Below, piece by piece: positions 13,301 to 24,271 of a stretch of 64,000 bases of DNA. The stretch covers positions 1,646,501-1,710,500 of the forward strand of contig CM041197.1 of the NCBI GenBank assembly GCA_023078555.1, given 5' to 3'. This DNA comes from Ulva prolifera. Lineage: Eukaryota > Chlorophyta > Ulvophyceae > Ulvales > Ulvaceae. Position numbers and translations under genes: made by a program. How positions within the stretch are numbered: position 1 is the first letter of the stretch; the number at the start of each line of letters is the position of its first letter. Under the pieces are notes generated by a model. That model had not been told where the DNA came from. It ran no database searches and saw only the letters and a list, made by a program, of their open reading frames with translations.

Positions 13301-13820
13301 GACAGGGAGTTCCATGTCAAGCAATGACACCATGCAGGCGCTGCGAGGCCACGTGGACTCCGTGAACGAAGTCCAGTGGCTCATGTCCACCAACACGCTG
13401 GCGTCGGCATCCTCTGACAAGACGCTTTCATTGTGGGACGCGAGGAGTGGCCTGCCGACGGCGACGCTGTATGGCCACGGGAACTCGGTCGCGTCCGTGA
13501 CGGCCTCGCTCGACGGCCGGCGCCTCGTGTCGGTGGATGCAGACGGGCTGCTCAAGGCGTGGGAAGTGCGCATGCTGGCGGAGAGCGCGAGCGTCGCAGT
13601 GTCATCGTCGCCGCTGAACCGTGTTCGGCTGGACCGATCGGCAGGGGTGGCGGTGGTCGCGTGCGACGACGGGCAGGTGTATGCGGTGGATGTGGAAGCG
13701 CAGCAGGTGCAAGGCGAGCTCGCAGGGCATGAGGAGTCGGTGCAGAGTGTGGCGTTGGATCCAGAGGGCGGCTTTGTTCTGAGTGCCGGATCAGACTGCT
13801 CGTTCATCATGTGGAACTGA
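10392..13820 (+). CDS. SPAG16: Sperm-associated antigen 16 / PF20, axonemal central-apparatus WD40 protein
   Basis: Six exons: 10392-10780, 10861-11074, 11419 to about 11692, 11953-12260, 12521-12835 and 13338-13820, about 660 residues. Human SPAG16 is 631 and Chlamydomonas PF20 about 606. Order: acidic N-terminus; conserved helix PEVVDDFIRNFLIKMGMHKS around residues 100-120; coiled coil with RKERDFHRMHHKRVMQ and HYEKYEPT; then a seven-blade WD40 propeller starting with HPRKPVV and TASDD, continuing through LRGHVDSVNEV and LASASSDKTLSLWDAR, and ending SDCSFIMWN. Known role: central-pair bridge protein needed for flagellar motility. The donor of exon 3 is uncertain. GTAGGA at 11611 breaks the phase; GTCCGG at 11630 or GTGGAT at 11693 keeps it. 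The rest of the model is firm. Confidence 0.93.
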
Positions 13821-15218
13821 TTGGCAATGGCTTGGCTTCATCAAGGTCAGGCGCTCTGCTTTGTAAACTGGTCACGGACGAAGTTGGCTGTGAGGCGTAT
13901 GGTTCAACTCTGCCGGAGAGTGGGCTGCCCGCCCCAGGCTGGATACTATATAAACAGCACTGTGGTACTTGGCATCGTGTTGCAGTCTGAAGGAAGCTGT
14001 GGCAAGTGTGTCATGATGGCAATCCCTCGCAGAGTCTAGAGCTGCTGTGGGGTGAGCAAAGACGGGCCACTGTGTGTGAGGATTTGGGTTGTGTGCACTA
14101 CCATGTCCAGAGCATCGCGTGGAGGATGAGTTGATATGTTTACTTGACCTGCCATACAATGGCCCGATGTGTGTTAATTGACAGCACCATGTCCAGGGCA
14201 AGGTCAATGTGAATTCGAAGGCCTCGTCTGTCTGCGTAGGCGTCATCCAGGAATCACTGGGCTGCAGACGCAGTCTTCGTGCATTTACGTGAAATGTGGA
14301 TTGGACATACAATTCCTAGTAAGCATGATCACGCCGCAGTGTGTGTGCATTTCCATATCCTACCACAAGCATGCTCGCCTGCAGCTGGAAACTTTGACTT
14401 TACCGCTGGAATACCGGGCGTCGGTGCATGCACAGCTTCCATGGATCACATTTTGTTCCGTACTGTGCCGGTCCGCCGTACTCCCGTAAACTATGGTGTG
14501 CGGCCTGTGACATCATGGTTCGAGTTGTCGTGCTATTGAGTCACGTTCTTGCAACATCGGCTCTGCTAGTCGGGCTCAAGCGGGTTACCAACTCTAGCGA
14601 AACATTGGCCATTTGCTTGTTATCGTCACTCAAATTTGCGTTCAACTCGTCAGCGTTCACTCCGGTCTGCGAGCAGAAATGCGCTCGTGTTATCTCGATG
14701 TGTGGGCAAGGTCATATGCACATATGTTGCGAAACGCCAGATGAAACCGATAGCATGATGCAGCATGCACAACATGCATGCCGAGGTTTGTCCTGGAATG
14801 CGCGGCTCTGTGGGCCGGGCGACAAACAACGTGGACATCGAACGACGTCATGCTCTACAACGCATTGAAAGCACACACGTAAGGTGTTTGCATGCGTTTG
14901 TTCCTGACGCCACGCTGCATGGATCTTTCAGTTCGGAGCACACCATGCCGACGCAGCGCATGGACCAAGCGTTGTAGAACAGAAAGAAAACAAAGAATCT
15001 TTATTGGTCGTCGCGATATTGCTAGTCCCGGTGTGGTGCAACCACTAGCAACTCCGAACTTCCATTAGACCCACTGCTGGCTGCCGCTGCCCGTATCATT
15101 ACAGTGCACTTGCATGGTATCAACGACTCCGCCATCAATTCGAATATTTCCAGATAGTAACGTTTGTGTGCAGCGATCTACTGAAGGTTCCCTGTGATTA
15201 AGCCAGCAATACAGTGAC
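13821..15218. other. Spacer without a recognised gene
   Basis: This holds the 3' end of SPAG16 and the 5' flank of the B3 gene. A TATATAAA string lies at 13947-13954 but no start follows at a fitting distance. An open frame at 14428-14868 (plus) has no recognisable domain and no GC3 bias, so it is not called. Otherwise nothing was seen. Confidence 0.4.
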
Positions 15219-18200
15219 ATGGCTTCCGACCAGCCCACATCCTTGTCACCGCAGAACTTGAAGCTCAAAGCCCAGTTACAAGCCGTAGGAGCAGTGCCCT
15301 TCTTCGAAAAGTGCCTGACATCGTCGGATACGGGGGCGCATGGGAGAGTAGTCCTTCCAAAGGTGAGCTATTATCGAGCCTGCTGCGTCCACATGCATCT
15401 GTGACTGTCCTCCTGGCTCGCGATCAAGCAATTTTGTGGACTCATCAACTCAGGCGCATCGTTGGCGCATTGTAGGGGACGCCTGGAAGAATTGCGCCAT
15501 CTGGCACACGCACGTTGCATGAACTTCGGTGTCTAACGCTCGCCGGTCAATGTCAAGTGATGCGCGCGCAATGCTCACACACGTGTCCTTATGCACCGTT
15601 CTGTCGTTGTCAATGGGTGACATTCGTGTCGCGATCATTTTTCCTCACGTCCCAATGATCCAGGGCCGTCGTGGGTGCCCGTGCCGTGAGCAGAGGCCTC
15701 GACCGCCTCTTGTCATGTTGTATTTCGGCTGCGCATCAGTGATCAAGAGTGTTCAAACTTCGAACAGCTTTTCTTTTCGCACTTTGCGTGTCGATCTTTC
15801 GGCTGACTACGGCCCGACATTACACCATGCGTGCGATTGCAGCCTTCCAGGCGCTGCACAGCACTGTCAGTGTTCACGCAGAGAGCCTTCATCTGTGTTC
15901 CTGCCTGATTCACTGGCAACTTTGGAATGACGTTTGGTCTGCAAGGCTGCATGTGCCACCCTGTCTCGCAGGACCTGCAGCACACACCCACCCAGGACCT
16001 TCTGCTCACAATTCAGTCGCCACCGACCAGCACTCGAGCTCTAGAAACGACCTAGATGCAGCTTGTAGAGGTCACACACCGTCAACCCCTCTCTGTTCTT
16101 TCAGCGCCTTTGATTTTCTGTGTCGGTTTTCCTGGCACTCTCCACAGCCATCATGAGGCCTTGGTGTCCTTCTGTGGCGGACTGCTGTGCTTGCCGCAGT
16201 GACACACGCATCCATTCACATGGATGCACCATTATGGTGTGCCTCAGCAGCGATGCCTGGGCGTTGTGCACATGAGGCACAAAGCCAGAGCTACCGCTCC
16301 GAGGGACCTGTGAAGCAAGCTTAGTGACACCGTTCTGCGCGCTTAGCATCCAAATTCGGTGCTGCCTGCTGCGATTCGGTGGCCATCTTCAATGTGGCCT
16401 GCTTGCATCACGCAATTGACCCATGAAGACTACCACCTTTCTTCGCAAGCATCCCACTGAAAAATGTTCCGTCAGCGCAACACACACTGTCTCAGAGCCC
16501 CGGCCTGGATCAGCAGCACTTCTGTAACAAGGCCCGCACCTGCTGCTTCCTCCGCCCCTCACGCCACATCTTGTGAGATGCCGGGCATGGCACCCGGGCT
16601 GCGACGTGTGAAGCACTGACGACAGCGGTACCTACCCAGAACAACTAACATCCTCCCCGGAACTGCATGGCAAGCTGAACGTGGGCACGCATGCAGGCCG
16701 TCGCGGAGGCGCAGTTTGCAGAGTACCTGGAGAAGCAGGGCGCGCAGATGGTCGGGGAGGACGTCGACGGCCAGACGTACGACTTCCGCTTCCGTTTCTG
16801 GCTCAACAACCAGAGCCGCATGTACCTCATCGAGGGCTGCCTCGAGATGATCAAGAAGTACAAGCTGCAGAAGGGCGACGTGATCGTGTTTGCGCGCAAA
16901 GGCGACGGCACGCTCGTCGTCGGCGGCCGCCCCGCCGGCCCGGTGCGTCCCCCGCTACCCTGCATGCGTGCACGCATCCCCCCTCACATGCTTGCCCGCT
17001 GTGGGAAGGCCATCACCACAGCGTGTCTGCTCTCTTGCGAGGTTGCGAGCATTGAGCCAGGAATGCAGAGGCCGGAAGGCCGGGCTGACTGGGGCATGCG
17101 TTGTGAGTGCACGCGATTCAAACGAAACGCAACGCGGCACAGATGTCACAGCGCATGCATGCTGCGGAAAGATGGGTGGCGCCTGGTGGTGATTCATTGT
17201 GCGCATGCATGTCTCCCTGCCAAAACAGTCCAATCAGGCGTCTCGGTGAGAGTAGGTAAGGGATGGTGCTGTCCGTGGGAAGTGAAGCCTTTTTGCACAA
17301 CGCCAGCTGCCGACCTGGGCAAGATCTGTACGCAAGTCTGCAATGGATCATCTGCGCCCATGCCGGAGATAGGCTGTGACCCTCACAGCTCCAGCACGCC
17401 CCATCACGATCTGAATGCAAGTTCAATTGCGCCCAACTGAAGTGACGGGCATGTGCCATATGTAGGAGGATGCTTCCAAACGGCCGACAGTACGGCAGCG
17501 GCCGGCGAAGGGCGAGGAAAAGGGCAAGTCTGCGAAACGCCGGCGGGACGGACCCCTCACTGGTGCGCCTCGCCACCCCCGTAATCAATACACCATCCAT
17601 CCGTGCCGCCGCCTCTGCTGCCGCCGTGCCCTCGCTGTGTTGGTGTTCTGGAGTCGTGCAAATGTGCGCATCGGCAGCGCGATGGAGCCGCAGCCGGGCA
17701 GTGGGGGCGTGTGCTGCGGCGGGGCCGCGGACGCGATCGGCGCACCGACGCCTGCGCCGTCGCGCCTGTGTGCTGCCACAACGTGCGCGTGCCGTCAGAG
17801 CAGGCATCAGCAAAGTCACTGCGGTGCCCCCCGTGTAACTGCTCAATGGTTTGTTCAGATGGAGTGTTCCGAACCGTTCAGCAGCCGACGAGCACGCGCG
17901 GCGTCGTGCCGGACGGCCCCTTCTTTGCGTGCTTTATCAGCATCGCGGGGGAGGTCTTCAAGGCGCTGTTCAGCCTCGAGCCGGACGCGTACGCCGCGTA
18001 CCGCGCCGCGTGTCCACAGGAGTCGGCCTCCGCGACGCCGTCCGGCGCCGCGCCGGGGGGCGGCGCCGGCAGCGGCGGCTCCGGCATGCAGGGGCCCCCG
18101 ACGCAGACCAACGGCATCGCTGGCGGCAGGCCGGGGGGGCCTGGGGGGGCCGGGGGCGCGGGCGCTGCGCCGCCCTTGCAGATGAACATGCCGCAAGGTG

Positions 18201-18334
18201 GCCAGCCGATAGGCGGGATGCAGGCTCCGCCGGGCGCCGGGATGATGGGGATCGCGGGCGTAATGGGGGCGGGGGGCGGGGGGCCACCCGGTGGAGGGGC
18301 GAATCCCATGGGTGGCATGCATGGGAGGGGCTGA
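15219..18334 (+). CDS. B3-domain DNA-binding protein (VAL/ABI3-like B3 fold)
   Basis: Four exons: 15219-15362, 16697-16942, 17466-17580 and 17859-18334, 326 residues. One B3 domain spans about residues 27-130. It starts FFEKCLTSSDTGAHGRVVLP, where land-plant VAL and ABI3 proteins have FEK-LS-SDAGRIGRLVLPK, and continues FRFRFWLNNQSRMYLIEG and LQKGDVIVFARKGDGTLVVG. The following exon is rich in Lys and Arg (KRPTVRQRPAKG, KSAKRRR), a likely nuclear signal. The last exon has an aromatic patch (PFFACFISIAGEVFKALF) and then a Gly/Pro/Met-rich tail of about 90 residues. Known family role: sequence-specific transcription factor binding DNA in the major groove; land-plant VAL proteins bind RY elements (CATGCA). 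The plant partner domains (CW, PHD-like, EAR) are absent. The B3 call is firm; the third exon rests on phase alone. Confidence 0.85.
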
Positions 18335-21300
18335 GTAACTGGGGCTCTGGCGGCCGCTGCGTAGTGGTAAGCCATGGCGCCGATCGCTTCAGTGAGAGCC
18401 GCGGCGGCTGCGCCACTGCTACGTGTTTACGCGGGCGGTGCACGGCGCCATCAAATTGGGCCGGCGCCATCAAATTGGGCATCACACGTCCACTGGCAGG
18501 CCCGTTCACGGGCCTCTGTGCTGTGCTGTGTGCAACGCATTCACACACGCGACCGTCTTCAGCTGGCCCGCGTCGAATGATGACGGGGTCAATTGCACGA
18601 AGCGCATGCATGGAGGGCGCTGTCAGGCTGGCCGGAACTGCAGATTTCTGACTGGGTGTGGTGGTTGTGTGGTGGCTTGACATGTGGGCACGGGCACCCG
18701 CTTGCGGGTTGATACTGTGTTGGGCTTTGCTTGCTTGGGTCGCGGGCATGCACATGCATGCTTTGATATGGATGGTCTCTTGTAGGGGGTGGTGGATAGT
18801 GAGTGGTCGCCGTAACATGAGCGGCCACTCGGGGCTGAGTAGTAGGGTGAATTGTGGCTGTCGATGTTGAAGTCATGCGGCAGGTCCTCAGGTGTGTGCG
18901 TGAGCGTGGTTGCCGATGCAAAGCCAGATCACTACGTGGAGTTCTACATGTGGGACGGTGTTGCGCGTATGGGGTGTCTCGGCGTGGTACAGCAACATGT
19001 GGGCGGTGTTCTCTGCATGACGGGGTGGGCTGATACCTAGGATAAAGGGAATTGAACAATGGCTAGATGTGCACGCGACGAGAGTAGGCTGGCTTCCTGG
19101 CCTCAGGAACTTTCTTGGTTGAGCTCTGCATGTGCAGTGTGACAGGCAATTCAGGATCAGTGTTGTGCCAGCCTTTCATAGGCAGCGGGCCACTCCTCGG
19201 GCAAGTGTCGTGCACTTGCCTGTGGCTGCAAGCACGCACTACTTCATACATATGAAATTTAGAGTCGCATCTGAGTTGGAGGGGTCTCCCCGGTGCCAAA
19301 ATTCTGAAGATATTAAAATAATTCGTTTACAGCGTAGCAACAATGATAATCTCACAAGACCCCCCAAAATCAAGCAGTTACGTTCTGGGCATTCCAACAG
19401 TGATGACTTTCCAGGAATTGCCATCTGGTCTTGTTCACTGTAAACTGTGTTACACATGCAGATATTGTATGTAGCCATTTAAGCCCGGAACTTGTCATCT
19501 TGGTAGGTGATCCTGTTACATGCAGCTGCATGCAGTGCACTGCTTCCGATACCTCCTCCATGACGTGCCACGATCGTTCGTGTGCTCGCGGACATCGTGA
19601 TGTCTACGAGTGCGTCTGCATCCATGTGCTTTGGAGGGACGCATAAGTCATAATTACACGCTACGAAGACATCTTCGGCAGATGAATGTCTATATAGAGA
19701 TACTTTTGATGTGGTCACGGCACTCACTGCACAGAATCAAGGCTGTCGGAGCCGCGAAGTAAGCCGCACAGCCGGGTGTTCGTCGCTCGTTTGTTTCTCT
19801 ATAATAATCTGTGAGAAACAGCTATGCTACGTAACTCAAGACTGCTGACTCATGCGTCTGGGTGTCTGGAGCGATGGTGCAGCTCTGTAGGTGCGTCCGG
19901 TCGTTCGACGTCGATGTTCCTTCCAGTCCACGTGCTCCCACTGTTGCAACGTGCGCGGCGAGCATATCTTGCAGATGTGAAACAAGCCGGATCACTGCAC
20001 AATGTTTCGGATCTTGTTCCGCTATGATGTCAAGCTGGTGGCCTGTGCATTGACTGATCTGATCGATGCCGCAGCCAGCACTGCGCGGCACCAGACAGAG
20101 CACAGCTTCACGCTCTCGCGCATCTGACCAATTTCGCTCCAAGCGCTGCGTGAATATTCCATGACGCTCAAGATAGTAACACATAGAATCTCGCTGTTTT
20201 GACCATGCCGTTGGTCCTCAGGACGCGGGCCTCGAGGATCGTGGGCAGGTCGTCGAGTCTTCGAATGCACAATCCGCAACACAGCTAACGGCACGTGCTT
20301 TGTGCAGCCACGTCCCAAGTGGCTGCTTCTGATGCACTGAATCTCGAGAAGGCTGTCCTCTTGAGGCTGCCAGAACGGCCTTGGTCTCCATTCACATCCA
20401 TTCCCAGCTCCGCTATTCAAGCGGCTTGCGGCAGCTTGCCACGCTCAGTCGGCTTAGTGCGAGACTCTTTCACCCCACATTCCGTACCTCAACGTCCTCT
20501 TTCCTCCATTTTGAAGGCAACTTCACCAGGAGAGGTGGCAGCACACAGCGTCCTTGCTCAATCTCACTCGAGGGCCCTGGTTGACCGATACGACCTAAGC
20601 TCCTCCGGCTCGTACAAGCTTCAAAGCTCATCAATCGACCTTCTGAGGTACCTACATGATCAAGATGTCCGTGTGGCCCTGCATCCTGACCTGGCCGCTC
20701 AGCTGAGACCATGTGCCAATGCCCAGCAAAGCACGAATGAGGTGCAAATCCCATCGCTGCTGCCCTGTCACATAGAGCCACTGGGAGATTTTGCTTTCCC
20801 GCAGAGGCCCTTAGCAGCTTCATGTTCTGTGACTTGTGTGATACACAGCGCTGCTTTTGCACCACAAGCCATCTCAACGTGAACTGTTATCCACAGCAGA
20901 TCACCTTGCTGACAGCATCAGAACAGTGATAGTCACTGTAGTGACTTCCAAGCCAGCAGAATTAACAGTCATGAAAACAACATGGACAGTGATACGCAAT
21001 GTCAGATCATCACCATATTTCGATAGTGGCCAGTACCCGCTTCACTCTTGCCGTGGCGTGGGCCTGCGCAGATTTCTGAGGTCCTGCCGTTCCCTTCACA
21101 AGCACACCTTCTCAGACATGTTGAATCAAATGATTTGCTAGGAAATTTCCAGCCTTTCCAGCCGTCACATGCATCTTGAATTCCAGTCAGAGTACGTACA
21201 CAGGACAACGCTACCACGTTCCATGAGGTATTCACAAGAACGATTCGTTGAAGACACAGCCTCGTGAATACACAATGGCGAGATTGCCAACGCCATTGCA

Positions 21301-21419
21301 TGGAACAGCTGTGTGGAATCCCTGGCATCACCTTTCTGCAGGCATGTGCGGATACGCAGGCACTGATTTCCATAGTAAATTGCAAGTTTTGAATCGTGAT
21401 TGACAGATCTGCTCTGGTC
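18335..21419. other. Spacer with one unassigned open frame
   Basis: A Gly-rich exon's 3' flank is followed by mixed sequence, with an AT-richer stretch at about 19230-19740. A short inverted duplication of CATCAAATTGGGC(C/A) lies near 18450-18482 just after the B3 gene. An open frame at 20303-20882 is listed separately. No RNA gene or mobile element was recognised. Confidence 0.35.
20303..20882 (+). CDS. Unassigned possible exon
   Basis: About 190 open codons follow an acceptor-like TGTGCAG. The composition is protein-like (motifs LEKAVLLRLPERPWSPF, SSSIDLLRYLHDQDVRVAL) but no family is recognised and no partner exon could be joined. It lies upstream of the ctlX gene on the same strand. It could be an exon of a separate gene or a chance frame; GC3 bias is weak compared with the safe exons. 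Confidence 0.25.
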
Positions 21420-24136
21420 ATGCCCTGCACACCTCACCGCACCCATGTAAGTCCGGCAGTTTTTGCCGAACAGCCCACCAACATGGTGCCGCTCTGCGTG
21501 CTCGTGCATTCCGGGCCTCCATGGCCGCGCTCTAGATCTCAAGCCCCACCGCAGACTCCCTCAGGCCTCTCATGCGTGCGCAGGTGCTGATGGTGTCCCC
21601 GACGGCCTTCGGCTTCAACGAGCAAACCGCGCAAGACAACCACTTCATGCATGAGAGCGCCGACACCGGCGGCGCGTCCGTCGCGCAGCAGGTCGTGCGC
21701 GAGTTCGCTGCGCTGCACCACCAGCTCTCGGAGGTCCACGGTGCGCAGCACAGCACGCTGCGCGTGCGCATCGGCACCCGCCGCTGTTGCGCATGAGCGG
21801 CGGACCGGTGATGCTGGCCAAAGCCTCCGCCCGCGCTCGTCGCCAGCTGCATCATGTCTGAGTGCAGCTACCATCTTCGGATTGCAGCTTTTGATGCAAG
21901 GCCTAGTAGTTTGATTTGGTGCTCTGCCATGCAACGTCCAGAGTCCTTGTAGTTTTATTTCCCAGACCACCACCCTTTACGTGAATGCAGCCGGTATGGT
22001 TGTCACCCGGCCTGGCCCCTCAACCCCCGCGCATCTACGCAGCCTCGCCCATTCACCGTCCCTGATGCATGCATCAGCTGCATGCATGTGCGCAGGGGTG
22101 CAAGTGAACGTGATGGAGCACTCGCTCGCACACGGCACGCCGGACGCCGTCTTCCCGAACAACTGGTTCTCGACGCACAGCGCGCACGAGGCGCACGGCG
22201 CGACGCGCGAAGACACACTCGTGCTCTACCCCATGAAGTGCCCCAACCGCGCCGCAGAGCGCCGCCCGGAGCTTGTCGACTTTGTCGCGGCGCGTGGGTA
22301 CCCCAAACGCGTCGACCTCTCTGGCCTGGAGGCGCGGAACGACCAGTACTTTGAGGGCACGGGCGTGCTCGTGCTGGACCGCGTGAACGGAGTCGCATAC
22401 GTGTCGATGTCGGAGCGGGCGGATCGCGCCGTCGCGGAGCGGTGCGCCACCGCCACCCGCCCTCCTGGCCTCCCCAACCCTCTCGTCTGTGGCCGCATGT
22501 ACGCTTGCAGATCCCCATCGGTGCAGGCTCCCCGCAGCGCTTGTCGTCTCAACACACCTCTTCGGTGCACCCTCCAAGCTGCGTACTCCCCGCATCAAGC
22601 TGCAGTGTTCATGCATGTGGCTCATGCATATGGTGCATGCAGGTGGGTGGAGGCACTGGGGTACAAGGAGCTTGTGACGTTCTCAACCGTCGACACGCAG
22701 CGGCTGCCGGTGTACCACACGAACGTCATGATGGCCGTCGGCTCCGGCGTCGCAATCGTCTGCGGCGAGAGCATCCCCGACGATAAGGAGCGCCAGCACC
22801 TCTTTGTGCGACCCCCCTCTGCCCCCCCCCCCCCCCCCCCGCGGACTACTGTAGTATGGATCTTCAGATCGCTGACTCTGGATGCATTGCCTGGTAGTGT
22901 GCATGGGTACTCTGCTGTATAATTGTCAACATTTCTGTCCTTGTTCCCCTCCACCGAACGCCCTCCTCTGCCCCTCTACACTGTCGTATGGATACCTTTT
23001 TTGGTCACGGAGGTTGGTGGTGTTTGTCCCAATGGACGTGGCTAGCTCAATATGCGCACATACATGCATACACTGTACTCCCACCAGCAAGTGCATTCCG
23101 AGCAACGGCTTACTGCCCGGCCTCTGTCCTTTGTAACTACATGCATGCACTATGCTTCCACCAGTGGCAGCACCGCCGCCACTGGCTACCACATCTGAAA
23201 GCCCCGGATTTAGCACCTTCCCCCTCCGCAGTATTGCGAGCGCAGCCCTCGTCTTGTGAGTGCATGTGCGAACGCCGTCACTTCTGGGCTGTGGATTGTC
23301 AGGCAATGGAACTGGTGGAGTGGCACTGCCCCGCCCCCAGTGACGTGTTGCACCTGTCACTGTCCAAACATCATATAACTCGGCTTCAGCGCATCCACAT
23401 GCATGGCACGCATGCGCAGGGGTGAGGCAGCCACCGGTGTCCCTGCTCGCACCGTCCCGCACTGAGGCCCTTGGTGCGAGGGATTGAAAGCGCTCGCCCT
23501 CATGCATGCCGCAGACAGAACCTGGACATGGGCGTGACAGGCATGGTCGCAACACATTCGCGCCTGGTCGCATGATCTGACGTCTCGCCATGCCCCACCC
23601 GCATGCGCGCTGCACTGACGCTCCCTCGTTTGGGACCACCTGTCATGCCGGTGTGGCGTATCTTGTGCTAGCTCACCTCGAAGAGTATCAATGCGCACCC
23701 CAGTGCGTCTGGGACATCATGTTCGTCCCCATGCGTGACTACGCATGCGGAGCTGCTGCTCTTGTTCATGCTGAGCACACTATTCTGTGTTGCTACCTCG
23801 CCTCTCGCCGGTGCCCTTATGACGTATGTCTCGTGCCGACCGCTGTGTGCTGATGCCGTTGAGTGGCCGCTGCTGCAGGCGACGCTGGGGCGGACGCACG
23901 AGATCGTGGACATCACTGCGGCGCAGATGGGCAGCATGTGCGGCAACGCGCTCGAGCTGCTCGACGGCCGCGGCCTGCCGATCATGGCGATGTCGTCGCA
24001 GGCGGCCGCCGCCCTGCGCGACGAGCAGCGCGCTGCCATCCTCCGCCACTGCGCCGCCATCGCGCACGCGCCGGTGGACACGATCGAGCGCATCGGCGGC
24101 GGCAGCGTGCGCTGCATGCTCGCTGAGCTGTTCTAG
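21420..24136 (+). CDS. ctlX: CtlX-type citrulline/arginine hydrolase (amidinotransferase fold)
   Basis: Five exons: 21420-21446, 21584-21740, 22096-22441, 22643-22805 and 23879-24136, 316 residues; bacterial CtlX proteins are about 300. Conserved blocks in order: VLMVSPTAFGFNEQTAQDN, DAVFPNNWFSTH, LYPMKCPNRAAERRPE, YFEGTGVLVLDR, YHTNVMMAVGSGVAIVCGES, CGNALELLDGRGLPIMAMSS and GGGSVRCMLAELF. The fold is the guanidine-modifying superfamily (arginine deiminase, amidinotransferase). The likely catalytic set is the Asp/Asn block near DAVFPNN, the His in YHTNVMM and the Cys in the C-terminal RCMLAEL (about Cys310). The exact substrate is not settled in eukaryotes. The ATG at 21420 gives a nine-residue first exon before a textbook GTAAGT donor; no transit peptide is seen. 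The last intron (1073 bp) opens with a C tract. The last six codons are copied in tandem after the stop. Confidence 0.88.
22822..22840 (+). repeat. Poly(C) tract, 19 bp, just inside the last ctlX intron
   Basis: A 19-C run starts 16 bases after the GTGCGA donor of the fourth intron, after a shorter C-rich lead. See the finding on C tracts next to 5' splice sites. Confidence 0.95.
23106..23146 (+). repeat. R4 repeat (also at 1513-1552 and 54018-54060)
   Basis: The shared pattern is G(C/T)CCGG(C/G)CTCTG followed by (C/T)CC(T/A)TT, a variable gap and ACAT(G/A)CA. Three copies were seen. The one at 1513 directly abuts an R1 fragment. Confidence 0.5.
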
Positions 24137-24271
24137 GCTCGCTGAGCTGCTCTAGCCTCGCTGAGCTGTTCTAGCCTCGCTGACCTGTTCTAGTCTCGCT
24201 CAGCTCAGCCGAGGTGTTCTGGGCTCGCTGAGCTGTTCTCGACTCGGTGAGCTCAGCTGAGGTGTTCCGGG
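24119..24271 (+). repeat. Tandem repeat built from the ctlX stop region
   Basis: Seven imperfect units: 24119, 24138, 24157, 24176, 24195, 24224 and 24243. Five are 19 bp and two are 29 bp. The unit is CTCGCTGAGCTGTTCTAGG. The first unit encodes the end of the ctlX protein (LAELF) and its stop (24134-24136). The longer units carry an added GCTCAGC(C/T)GAG insert, which is itself near-palindromic. The array therefore forms the start of the 3' UTR. Confidence 0.9.

Noticed and set aside
13947-13954. TATATAAA as a promoter TATA box
   Set aside because: No start codon of a supported gene lies at a fitting distance; the next gene begins 1.27 kb away.
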